A program made the position numbers and the translations under genes. The notes beneath the pieces were generated by a model. That model searched no databases. It was not told the DNA's origin and saw only the letters and a program-made list of their open reading frames with translations. From positions 1 to 25,428 of the forward strand of contig UZAE01000355.1 of assembly GCA_900617975.1 (NCBI GenBank): DNA of 25,428 nucleotides. Direction: 5' to 3'. Positions 8,803 through 21,500 of the stretch are shown here, piece after piece (position 1 is the stretch's first letter; each line of letters opens with the position of its first letter). The stretch is from Rodentolepis nana (Eukaryota; Platyhelminthes; Cestoda; Cyclophyllidea; Hymenolepididae).

Positions 8803-11800
8803 AACTTAAGCATTTTAATTCCAATTCAACTTAATAACAATGGTTAAACATTAAAGGCTTCAGTAAAATTCAAAATTAAAAACACAAATCTCGGTAGTCA
8901 AAAGTGATGCCATGATTAAAAAAGACTATATATCCATTAAAGCATTTAAAGAGAAAATTATATGGGCCACTTTATTAGCATTTAAACCCATTAACTAGGC
9001 AAATTAAATTAAATTCGCATTGTAAAATTTAAAAGTCAGAAAATTTTTTTGAAGCCTGAGAGATTTGTTCTGAGGTAAGTTACCGCGGGGAAACAATTAC
9101 ACGCTGAATTAGTTTAAAATAAATCCCATTAATTTTCACCGTGAATTATTTATTACATATAACTCTAAATTTAGATTGTGCGCAGGACTTTGACGGTACA
9201 TGAACCTTCCACCATTTTTATAGACTAGACAAATCAGGAACTGTCAGACAAATGTCACTTCGAGCCGCGGGTTTAAACCATATTTGCAGAGATCATAAAT
9301 AAGAATTAGATAATAGTTAACCTCTATTTGAATTTGTCAAAACAGAGTTATCACACTTTTAAAACTTAATATACTCACCAATCTCCAATTTACAAAATTC
9401 TTAACAAATTTTGATAAATTGGAAAAAAAATTATCCTCATTTTAGACCTTTTTGAGTAAGCCTGATGATATTTTTCAACAGCGAAATATTGGAATTATAC
9501 TTTTCTGTGCAATAATTGACAATGAAAACCAATAAAAAATTGGACACCAATGCTATGAAAGGTAGGGCAGTTCACCTTTATAAAGCAGTTTAATTTGACA
9601 AAAAGTTAATGCGATTGGCCTGAACATGTACAAAGCATTTCAATCGGTTTCATGCCTACATGCCAAATATAATGGAAAGCTACAAAATATAGCATTAAAT
9701 TGTGAATTTGATGCTTATCTCAGAAACTGCACATACTTTATGTCAATAATAAAATACGAACTATCACAGGGCATTGTATAGCAATGTGTTCAATATATTT
9801 TTTATTACAGCTCAGCTTGAGTGAGCACAGCCTTGTTAGGATCATTTAAGGTAAGATCATTCAATAAGGCTTAACCAATGAACGGATATATTACTCCAAA
9901 TTTAGATGTGCTAACACGAGGATTTTGGCTATAAAATTACTTCAGAAAATCTCACAAGCTTCTAACGAACACATGAAACGTGGTAGTAAAAGCAAATCAA
10001 TACTTTCGCTAAGATAACCAGATATCAACAAAAAATCCGTTCTCAAAATTTCAAGTAATGAAATTTTAAAGACAAAGATGCCCTTGTAGCTACTGAAGCA
10101 ATGTGTGGAAATTTGAATTTTTAGGGTGATATTATAAATGCATCATTCCCTTCCCATCAGAAATCATTGTACTAAACGTTTTGTTTAAATAGACTAAATT
10201 TAAACATAGTCCAATAGAGAATTTATTCACAAACCAAAGGCAAAGTTAGCACTGACATACATGAAGCAAATATGAACAAACAAATTGTAGAAAAAGTTAT
10301 AAATAGTGCCAAATTATATTGCTGTTACCTAATATGACAAGTAAAACAAGTTAAACTAATTAGTATAGACATTTACTATATGAACACATAGAAAGTTTTG
10401 CAATTAGTAATATTGCCTGAAAAATTAGTTTATTTCACAATTTTTTCTTCAAATATTTAGTTTTTTATGAGAAAAATTGTAAATCTATTAAAGAGAAATT
10501 AATTTTTAAATTTCCTTTATACTACCCAATTATTTTTACCAAATTCCGCATCCTGAATTCAACGCCAATTTAATTTTTTAATCCGCAAGTAAATCAACAA
10601 ATATTGTAGAAAGACCAATCTCAAATCTATCATCCTTATTTTAAAATCGAAGATCATTGACCTTCAAAGAATCTTGAAATTCGAAAAATTTAAAAAAGAC
10701 AGGTTCTATGTAAATAGGATAATCAAGGCAATATTTATGCTAAATTAAGGTGAGTTCGAATTTATTTAAATGGTCAATATATCAGATTCATCTTCATTTC
10801 TTTCACAACTAATTTGATTTACATTAAATTTTTCCGATTTTTCGCATTAATAAACTAAAAAAAAATAAATAAAAAATCTGCCATTTCAAAAACTATGGAT
10901 CTAGGGAGTTGCGCGATTCGACCAAAAAGACAATCAGAAGTCCACGAGTCAGACCTTGATATAAAATCCTTTGCAATTGCAGAAATTGTGTCAAAAATGC
11001 AAATAAAATGGAGACTCGAATTCATAGCTTTAATATCCTCCTTTCCGACTCAAACTCAACCCCTTACACGGACCATTAGCTAAATATAGAGATCTCAGAA
11101 TTCTTAAGTCACATGAGAAGAGTCTAAAACTTGTGGTTTCATATTTGACCTGATTATTACCGGGGTTTTCCAAAAATCCATAAGGGCGGTGAAACGAAAA
11201 ACACATTTCATGAAACTATTTATGGAACCAAATAACATATATATATATATATATATCTCACTGAGTGCGGAGCTTCTGTGTGCTGGCGTATTTTGCATTC
11301 GGAATGACTCCCATATGTGAAGAGTCAAGCTTCATTCCCAAATAGAGAAAAGCTGTCGGACTGCATTTTAGCTTTTAACTCCAAATAACGGCCCATCCGA
11401 CCCTGGTAGTCTTAGAAAATGCTTTGAATTTGAAAATGGAATTCACATCCACATGAAATATAGTTAAGAGTGTGTCTAAACCAATTATTTTTTCAAGATA
11501 CGTAGAGCATATATTGTGGTAAACACTTTGAAACCTATTTTAGAGATAAACTTAGACCAAAGGAAACAGTAACTTGGTAATTTTATAGATATTTGAGTGC
11601 CGGAGAAATTGCTTCTAGCAGCAGTAAAATACCCATCACCAAAACAAGTCCAAACGACAGTTGATCGTAGGAACAGCTGGAAATTTCGCATCGTCTAATT
11701 CGTGATGTTTTAAAACCATGAATGTAGGAAGATTACTGAGAAAATTTCATACGTAATAGAGACAGAGAAGTGAATATGAAAGAAATTCAATGAATAGATG

Positions 11801-14800
11801 AATTTTGATAGATGGAATGGTTTCTAAATATTGTTGCCACTTAAAACTTGTGATAAGTCGATTTGGACAGATATAATAAAATTAAAAAATCAGTTAATAG
11901 CTTCATCTCCCCTTATATTTTTTTAAAAATTAGACAAAGAGTGATTGTGTCATTGTATTTATAAATCGCGTCAAGTTAAACAAATTGCTGTAATTTCAAA
12001 AGCAAGGCAGTCTTTGGGCGTGAGAAAGTGTAAGGTAGCTGGGACTGCGAAAAATGCTTATTCCATTTCATTAAAAAAACAATTTGTGAATCTTAAACTG
12101 CATATTTGAAAAAAACGTACTCTCGCTCGACTCCTTAAAGAAATAAAATCCCAAAAGTTAGCTACAATTTACACCGTTCAATGTAATATATGAAAAACCC
12201 AACAACAAGACAGACCGATATGTTCATTAAAATATTTTTCGAATTTAATTATTAAACGCCTTCATTTAGAAGAACAATTGGGAGACTATTTCTCCTCATT
12301 AAACTCACTAGTGGCAAGTTGGCAATAAATATATGTTCGCAGAAAATTTAGAAAAGTTTTGATACAGAAATTGATTTAAAATCCAAATTCGTTGAAGGAA
12401 TGATGAGGAAAAATAAGAAATCACAAAAACGATATGTTAAAAAATTTATATCAGCATGTTAGAGAGTAAAATGAGGGAAAACATGAACTAGAAAATGACG
12501 AATAAACAAAAACCAAACTTTAATATATGTATCGTTTCATCAAATGGAAAAAATGCATTTCATGCTATTATTTGTCTTTAAAAATATGACAGAACATTAC
12601 CATAATAATCATATAATTAATTTCCTTTAAAATAAAATTTTTTCTGCAAACCTCATCTGCAAAAAGCAATCGAATATATGAAATTTCGTTGTGCAAAATT
12701 AACGCAAATATTCATTTGTGCGTAAATGGACATTCGAATATGTTGCGTGATTGTCGATTATTTACATAAATATTAAATCCCATCGACTTAACATATATTC
12801 ACTTTTTGGCTGAAAGAATATCTCACTAAATGTTCATTGATTTTTCGATATTTTATTTATTTGTGACCATTTTAGGACATTTACGTTAAGCAAATCCAAA
12901 ATTCAAGCTCTAATCATGTTTGGAAAATTTTGGAAATATAACAAAAAAACTTCAATCAATTTAACTAAATTTTACTGTCCGTTGTTAAAACTAGTTTATT
13001 AATTATGATTTAAAATCAAATTCGTCAAAACAAATTACAGAATTAACACTGATGCGTTCGTTCTGCATATTACATTAAAATGCGTGTCAACTTTGGATTT
13101 AAATTGATCGTAAATATTTAATTAACAATAACTTGACGAAGATATAACTGTAAATATAATATTTCTAAGTGCCTGGATACTAAAAATATTAATTTTAATA
13201 TAAATCCGTCAAATGAAGAAAAATTTGAGGCTTAGTCTAAAAGAGAAAACTATTTAGATCGATCAATTTGATGGCAATAGGACATTTCAGAACGTTTAGA
13301 AATTAACTCGTTTTAAAATGAATGACACATTAAAAGATCGATTAAAAACTATCAAGAATAACTCCCAAATCATTTTAGCAAGGGTAATACTACTAGTTTC
13401 CAACTGGAAGATGGAATAAATACGGTTTGGTTTTAAGGCAAATCTTTAGTATTTGCAAATGCCCATGTGAATCACGAACAACTTTTCGAATTAATATTAG
13501 TAGGTAGAAAGTCTCAGGGTCTAAACAAGTAAGAAAATAAATGGAAAAATCAGGAATCAAGTATTATTTTACCCTTTGTTGCTCAAGAAAGGCAAACTTT
13601 TGAGGTATTGTCCACTATTGGGTTTGTTAGATTTTTACTCCAACATCGATAGTGCCGTATCTGCGACCTTCCCCCTTCACTTAACAACCCAATAGCTTCC
13701 TTCACCAATTCAAATGTATTTTGTGTTTCGATAGTGAAAATGACAGTAACAAACAGGATAAACAAATTGTTCTCAAACCAAGCACAAATATTATACTATC
13801 AATTCTATAAAGGCACAAGAATAAAAGAAATTGGCTAAGGAGCTTTATTTCGAGGCCTGAAATAATTTCCAACCAGCTAAAACGCTAAAAAGACAGTAAT
13901 AATAAAGGTTGACACTAGAAATATTCATTTTATATTTTATTCCACCCCAACATTTGGTTTAAATAGACGGGACATGCAATCGCAAATTTTGAAATTTTAT
14001 TTCAAAATCAAAATTTAATTCCTAATTAAAATAAGTGTACCTATTTTTCGGAATTATTATTGAAAATATTTTTCGATCTTAATCTGAAATTGTTTTCTTT
14101 GCACATAAAAATTGGCGAAGAAGGAATGCAACGAAATTAAAGATATATATTTCATTAATATAAAGCTTTTAAAAGTAATCAGCATTCTATTTTTGTAAGT
14201 ACTCAACAATGATTTTCATTCCTTTGATAAGGCTACATAAAATTTTGCATTTATTTTACAAAAGTTTTTTAGCTGTGAAAAGGGAAGAGCTAGATTTGAC
14301 TGCTAAAATCACGCAAACATGTACATGTACCTAAAAAGTGAGGGAATTGAGTCAAATATAAGGAAGAGTTAAGCATGAATGAACTCAAGAGAGTACTGCT
14401 ACTTAACAACCCACATCCTGGTATTAAGAAACAAACAAAGAAAACATTTTGGTTATTTTAAATCATTGAATGTCTCATTAATTCAAAAGGTTATAATTGA
14501 ACTACCACAAAATTTGTGGACCCCGTTTTATTATAGGCCTTCGCTTTAAGAAGAAAATATTTTCCTCAATGAAGTTTTATCTTCTCGTAAGGTTTAAAAT
14601 TCAACGCACGAGTGGAAAATTTTGATGAAGAATTTTAAGGACAAGAAGGTCCTAGTTCAAGGATTAAAATCCACAATTCACCCCTTCACCCATCAATGTC
14701 CGGCACATTATTACCTTCATCCCCACGTACACAGGGCATTGAACAATTTTACAGAGAAACGATGGAAATGCAATAAAGGAAGAGTGTAGAATTGGATTTT

Positions 14801-17800
14801 TAAAAAAATTTAGATTCAACAAAAAATTTACCGCCATGATCAAGTTTTATAAACGTCTCATGTGGAAAAATATTCAAATCGATTTAAAAAAAGCAAATTT
14901 TCAAACTTTAGTGACAATCTAACCATGTACAAGGATTGCAAGATAAAACTCTGATGTGAGTTGTACAAAATCTTTGTTAACAGGGAAAGAAATCTAATAG
15001 CTTAATGTCTTTGTAATTATGAAAACAAAAGTAATGCGCTTCCCGTGCGAAAATGCGAGATATTAGTTACAGCTACGTTTGCCCATACGAAGCAATAAAA
15101 TATAAAAGCCTCAATTAGGGTAATACTTTATCTTTAGCACACAAATATCGAAACCGAAATAAAATTTTGGCAAAATCGTGAAAATACCTTATACCCTAGT
15201 ACTATTAGTTGAAAATAGAATATTTTCCCGCATTTAGCTAAACAAGAGATATTGCTTCATCTCATATCAAGTGACCTAAAAATCGTGGTTTGTCAAAAAT
15301 CTAAACCATATTTATTTAAGGAATACCCATCTGTCGAAGACATGCCATTTGATACAGTTGTGGTTAAATAACTTGGTTGTTTTAATTGGTTATTTGATTT
15401 CAATTCCGATGGCACAATCATATATTACAAATGGGGTTCAACAAACAAGCTTAATTAAAACAATTGATTTCAAATAATTTCTAGAAATTCGATTTATCGA
15501 ACATTCATTAGGCTTAGCTAAAAAAGGATAAATACAGGGAGGAACGATTTTAGTAGAAAAACGGAAAAGGAATAAATAAGAAAATTTTAAAAGAAATTCT
15601 GATATAGGGCCTAGTGTAAAAAAGGTGAAATATATAGGAAAATCTAAAATTATCATGTATTCGAATATTTTAAAGTCGATCACCTTAAAAGGTCAGGGTT
15701 AACTAATTTGGCAGATACACTCTAAAAAGTGTTTTTGCAAAACATACCCAAACGATGGTGTCTTTTTACTAAATAAAAAATTAATTTACTGCTTGTCCAT
15801 TCACTTTGGCCACGCCCATGAAAAGCGTAATTTTAATAAATTTTAAATCAATGAACTGTGATTCGCCTTAATCAGGAAATCTGTATACTTTTCCAGAAAG
15901 GAAGGCAGAAAACGCATATTTCCGGTGAAGAGACTCAAAAATAATTTATAAAAAACAGTATTTTTGTTTTAAGCGAGCATTTTAAAGCGTTATTAATAAT
16001 TTTTAGTGATTATTTTATCTATTGTCTACTGATCAAACTGAAATAAGAAAACATTTTCAAACTTTATTTTTTTCAAAAATTACTAAATAAATATTTGCTT
16101 TTTATCATTTTTGTTCAGTTCATATCGAGTAGAATATGCTCCAACTAAGACGCAGGAAATAAATTTCTAAGCTACTGTTCTTCCTAACCTCATGAACTCA
16201 GCAACCAATAAACAATTGGACAGGGCTTCGGAGTAGTTAACTTTTGAGCAAACTACGAAATTTACAATAAAAATAATATTTAAAATTAAGGAAACTTAGG
16301 GTCATTGAAATTAGAATTAAGCAGGTTTTCCTATAAATTTGGTTAAAGTTTAGAATTTGGTAATTGAAATCTTAATGCGTTTTGAAAAACATTAAATTTT
16401 CGAAAAAACATTGAATGAACATGGGGTGAATTCCTTCAAAGAGAAAAAGAATAGGATCAACAGATAAATCCTAGAATCGCTATCATTTAATTCCACTTAA
16501 AGATAGCATGAACTAGCATCGAGTTTAAAAACACATTTCAATGTAAGATGCTGGAAAAGACTGAACAAAAAAATAGACATTTGCACTGGTTTAAAATAGC
16601 AATGCTTGTTATTGTTGTTGTTTATGTTTATGCAGAGGTGTAGGGTGTACGGTAAATAAAATGCCCAAGGGTAAAAATAAACGTGTCATATAACGAAATG
16701 CAAAAATTTCGATTTGGAAAATTAGTAGTCAACAACCGTTGCAGAGGCAGTTGACAGGATTTCGTCCAATGTTAAAATGGAGGAGGGGGGTTAAAATCAT
16801 GACCTAATTTGGAATTTCTATTCGTACTTTATAAGGTGAAGCTTACAAGAAGTAAACCAAAGCGCTATATGCGACAACCACTAATTTACGGCATTATGAT
16901 TACCTAAAGTGAAATAAATTAGAGAAAACATTATATACATATCATAAATAAACTGAAATAAGCGTATGAAATTAAGCAAAGTATCGCCGATTACAAAAAA
17001 AACTAAACAGCATTTTCTGAAATAATTAAAGAATTTATGTCGCACAAAAAATTTTTTACTTTAGCTGACCGCGAGGTAGGCCGGCGGCGATAAATTTAGC
17101 TTGATCAATAACAGAAATTCGAGAAAAAACGAAAGTATAGAATAAATTATAGTTTTGCCAATATTTTAAGGATAATGAAATCGAGAAATGAAAGGACTCC
17201 TTTAAACAGTTCGGCAGCATCAAGTCCAACATAATGGTATAAAATTATATGGGTTTACAAATAATATAACTGAGATAAAGCGAATAAAAGACAATCAAAA
17301 GTACGTCATTTCCAGCTCAATTAGCTAAAAATGGTAGCATATTTACATGAGAATATTGAAATACGTATTTTGGCGTTACTAATATTATCTAAATAAAAAT
17401 ATTTAAACATTACAAGCATAATCGTTCCCAAACAAATATCTTTGATCTGTCTTTCTGATAATGCACTGGATATTTAAAATGCCATAACTCATAAATTTAG
17501 CCTGTTTAAGTAAGCATAACTCACATTGTCCGATTCGACCAATTTTTTTAAGTTGCGCGCTATAAATTCTGCAATTGTTTAAGTTCATTTCAAGGTAAAA
17601 TTTTTATTTAAATTGGTGCTATTTTCCTACATTAAAGAATTAATCCTCATTTTAATACAAAATATTCTAATTTATTTATGATTTATAATCTTTTTTTAAA
17701 TTTTATTTATTACTTTGCTCCTTTTATTTATGAATATTCACATATAACGATACTTTTGCTTCACATCTTTAAACAAGATTTTTGATATGCTCCGATTCCA

Positions 17801-18511
17801 TCAAAGCCGTAAACGGTTGTGTATCTCTATAACTTCATAAATGCACTGCAATCGTTAATGATTCCATGATTTGTCTAAATCGGTATGGCGAGTTACATAA
17901 TTGATTTCCTTTAACTAAATAATAAGCCTTGACGTCATAGAATAGCCATTTATGCCATCACTAACCTTCTCAATTTGTCACTCAATCAACTGTTCAGTAT
18001 TCAATGTTCGTCTAACTTGTTTTCATACCTGTTTACATTCCAATCCTGATCTCGAGCCTAAACCAAGAGACCCCGCATACTCGCTTAGGGATCATCTTTT
18101 TGATGTCCTCGACTTCGCCTAAGCTTGGGATTGGCACGAGTGCTTGCATTTTCCAATTAATATAAGAGCGCTGAAATGTGCTTATCTGCCGGAGCACTCG
18201 ACTTTGAGGCCGCAAATTTTACCACTTTCTAAGAGCATAGACATTGTGTCATCTCACAAGTCAAATAAATGATAGAAACCCACGACATTAACTAACTACC
18301 TTTTCATCCAATACGATGAAACTAAAGAAACACCGAATTTGCAATAGTTATAACCGCTCATTAGTATAGCCATATGTGCAATGACCGAAGCAACGAATAT
18401 ACAGATTTTCTTTGCTTGGAATAAAAGAAAAGAAGCACAATATAAGACAGAAACAGGGATAAGTGGAAAATGGGATGGAGAGTTGGAATAATGATTCGAG
18501 TCGCGGACCAA
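8803..18511. other. 9.7 kb AT-rich stretch without a recognised gene
   Basis: Short frames occur (for example plus 10895-11083, minus 13583-13765 and minus 18033-18215), but none has a recognisable family or a convincing exon structure. An (AT)10 microsatellite lies at 11237. The right end holds the 3' flank of ERp44 and a GC-richer island at about 18048-18190. Unrecognised short exons or non-coding RNAs cannot be excluded. Confidence 0.5.
11237..11256 (+). repeat. (AT)10 microsatellite
   Basis: Ten perfect AT units in non-coding sequence. Confidence 0.97.
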
Positions 18512-18577
18512 TCACAGCTCGTCCTTGAGTAACGTATAACGATTTCTAGATGGTATCAGCAGCTTGAAAACAGATTC
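18512..18577 (-). CDS. ERP44: ERp44 last coding exon, ends in KDEL
   Basis: 66 nt including the TGA stop at 18512-18514. The acceptor is CTTTCTTTTTACTTTAG. It encodes ESVFKLLIPSRNRYTLLKDEL, the diagnostic ERp44 tail (vertebrate ESSFQKLAPSEYRYTLL plus RDEL). The C-terminal tetrapeptide KDEL is the retrieval signal bound by the KDEL receptor. It fixes the 3' end of the gene. The nearest clear AATAAA-type signals on this strand that I noticed are about 800 bases further on (about 17650-17730), so the poly(A) site is unassigned. Confidence 0.93.
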   Translation of the reverse strand, partial: ESVFKLLIPSRNRYTLLKDEL

Positions 18578-21500
18578 CTAAAGTAAAAAGAAAGTCACCT
18601 ATTAATAATGTCTAGGAGGAAAGTCAATCAATAAAATTCTACTAAAAGTACCCGTGGGGCTTCTTTATCTCCATCATCATTCTGAAAATAAAAATAATTA
18701 AAGTAATCAAGAGTCATAGACACAGAATCTGCGTGCAATATCAAGCTGAAAACCACAAAAAATAAATTTTATTTTGGTAGTAGATACGGAGCCTTAGACG
18801 GAAAAAATTATTATTCGGTAGGAAGATGTATTATACCAGAGGGTCATTCATGAGAAAAGCTCCCAGATTTGGCTATTCGGCAATAAACTTAATTTTCTGT
18901 GTTCATTGGTGCACAGAAGATGTATATAATTCCCATAACGAGACATCAATGTTTCAGAAACGGAATTACAACAAATTGAATAAATAACTAACATATTAAC
19001 AAAAGTAAATGAAACGTTAACAGGTCAAACTATTTTCTACCTCAAGGCCTTTCGGGTAATAATCTACGGACTCTTTACGCTATATTTTATGAAGATGAAA
19101 AATAAAAACATTGTTCATTAACAGGTTGTAGGTACTAAAAGGGAGCACCAACTCATTAAAACGAATTTATGAGTTCTCGAGATAAACTTACGAGGTGTCC
19201 CACTTCCTAAAATAACAAATATATTTAGAATAAAGGGTTTAAAATATACCGTTGTTTTTTTAATCGAACTAAATGTCTGAATAACATTAGTGCACGGGCT
19301 TGGTAACAAAACACTAAATGACCTAAGAACGAGAGCAATTAAACCTGAAACTAGTAGACGACTGTCTAACCTAGAATAGTGATGAAGACTTTTATGATTC
19401 ATCTAAGTAGCACTAGTGATCGATCATGGCCTAATAAAATGATGACGAAGACAAATGCACATACCACACATGGGTGGGCTGTGATCTTCCACTTCAACTA
19501 CATTCTCGTCAACCCGATGTTGTTTAAGGAGAGAATACAAATAAACAAAAGTAAGCAAGTTTAGATATGCAAATTTAGGATCACTATAGGAGCAAATTAC
19601 ATGATTAGTAAATACCTGTCTAATATATGACAAGTTATTAACAAACAAGATATGCAAACATGGGATACTGAAACCGCTTTTTGTAAAACAGATCAACTAA
19701 ATTGAATGTAATTATGACACTGCTGTCATTCCCAAAAAATCAATCGCGAATTCAGCAGATAAATCTAGGCCCTAGAGGCTATGGGGCGAGATTGATAAAA
19801 TTTTGAATTGGGCATGCATATACAGATAAAGGGAACAAACATCCAGGACACGAGCATTCGTCATGGGCTTCGAAATGCGGTAAGAAGACCTACCTGTTGA
19901 GGTACTGGCGTTTTTTCCTATAAACAGAATAATAGTCAAATATACAAATGAGTTCATTGAGTAATTCGAAAGGTATTATAACATCTCGTTGGAAGTTGAG
20001 TGCTAGTGATTGTGAAAATAGGATATGGTATTTCAAGCAATAATGACAAAAACATTTTGAAATATTCAAAATAGTGAGACTAAGGAAATCCCAAAATAAT
20101 GTATTGACAGTTATTGAAATCGATAGAACGTTTCTAGTTTTCGTGTTAAAATCATGCTAATGCAGCACACGATTATACCCTTTTTAAACGATTCAAGAAA
20201 TATCTGCATTGTTGCGCATTCGCTTTCCATCAAGAAGATTGGGTAGAATACAAGATTTTAAATTTCCATAGGCCTTGTTGAATGCCTATCAACATTATTA
20301 TACAGGATTTTCGACTCATTTACGATACCCTAAACATGTAAAAAGAGTGCTAGAGGTGGTTACTGCAGTTCGAATCCACTTTAAGACCGTAAGTCGACAC
20401 TAGAGTTAGCACACAGATTTAAGAAAAAGAAGGATCCATAGATGTCAATGGTGATCAGCAATCAGGAGCCCACCACCCTTTATAACTTGAGAGGCCCTGC
20501 AATTTGTTGACAAGAGGTTTACCTAAAGGAGGACCCGTTATCACTCGATTATGCCCACCACCACCACCACCACAGGGTGTGTGATAGACTTACCTCCAAG
20601 TGGCGCTTCCTGGGCAACGTATACTCCTACAGCAAAAAAGTCTATTAACTGCCAGCTGACTTCTCACTTCAAACTACCATGACCCCACTATATGCCATAT
20701 TCCACTACTTCCACGGGTTGTCTAGCCGATTAGGAATAGAAATCTAAAAATGGGATGCATAACCTTTTGGCACATAGGAACCCTTTGAATTCATATGACT
20801 TAAAGTAACTTTGTAGAAAGTAGCTGCCAAATAAATCATTTAAGGCCAACTGACTAGTCCACCAATAAGTCTATTATATAATAATCCACTTCTTGGTGCG
20901 ATTATTCTTGTTGAAAAAGAAAACAAAAGATCATAACCAATTTTAAAATTAAATTAGTAATAATAATCAACACTTTTACTTACAGCTGGGTAGTAATAGA
21001 AGTGTCAATAATTGCAAAAGAGGGATTATGTTTAAAGAATAATTGCTCAAGCTTCTAGAACATCTTCGTTATAAAGTGAGACAACCTACTAGTTATCTTA
21101 AAAGTGCCATAACTATGGTTACTGAAAGATCACATGCATTGAGTGATCTAAAATGAACTAGATAATTGACATCCAAATCAAATGTTAATACCACCAGACA
21201 AAAGTGTTCAGAGAAAAAAAGAGTTAATTATGTGCGAAATCGTGGTTAAAGCCAATCGATCAACTAGCAATTATTCAATCAAGTTTCGAAAATATTGATT
21301 AATGTTTTATTTGATTTTCAATTAAACTCAACTATCAGCAGCGAATTCTCATTTGCCGATAACCATCACAGAAAGATCAACCCCAACTCTGGCACTCTCC
21401 TCCAGACTCTCCTCATTTTCAGACTTAATCAAGTGCTTAGACCTAGTGGGAGCTTTGTGACCACCTTGGACTGCTGTAAGACATATTACTCAAAGAACTT

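Noticed and set aside
10895..11083. 62-codon plus-strand ATG frame
   Set aside because: Within the number of such frames expected by chance here; no family, no splice-site support.
13583..13765. Minus-strand frame containing TFELVKEAIGLLSEGGR
   Set aside because: Looks mildly coding but has no convincing acceptor or donor and no recognised family.
16736..16806. Plus-strand open stretch reading VAEAVDRISSNVKMEEGG
   Set aside because: About 21 codons, no pyrimidine-rich acceptor before it and no donor after it; probably chance.
20330..20400. tRNA-like B box (AGTTCGAATCC near 20369)
   Set aside because: Flanking bases do not form a T stem and no A box, anticodon arm or acceptor stem fits.
21429..21473. 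Possible last ERp44 exon directly after 21518 (44-nt intron, ending LPLGLST then stop)
   Set aside because: The intron would be extremely short and the product lacks a KDEL-type tail. The exon at 18512-18577 encodes the true ERp44 C-terminus with good splice sites.
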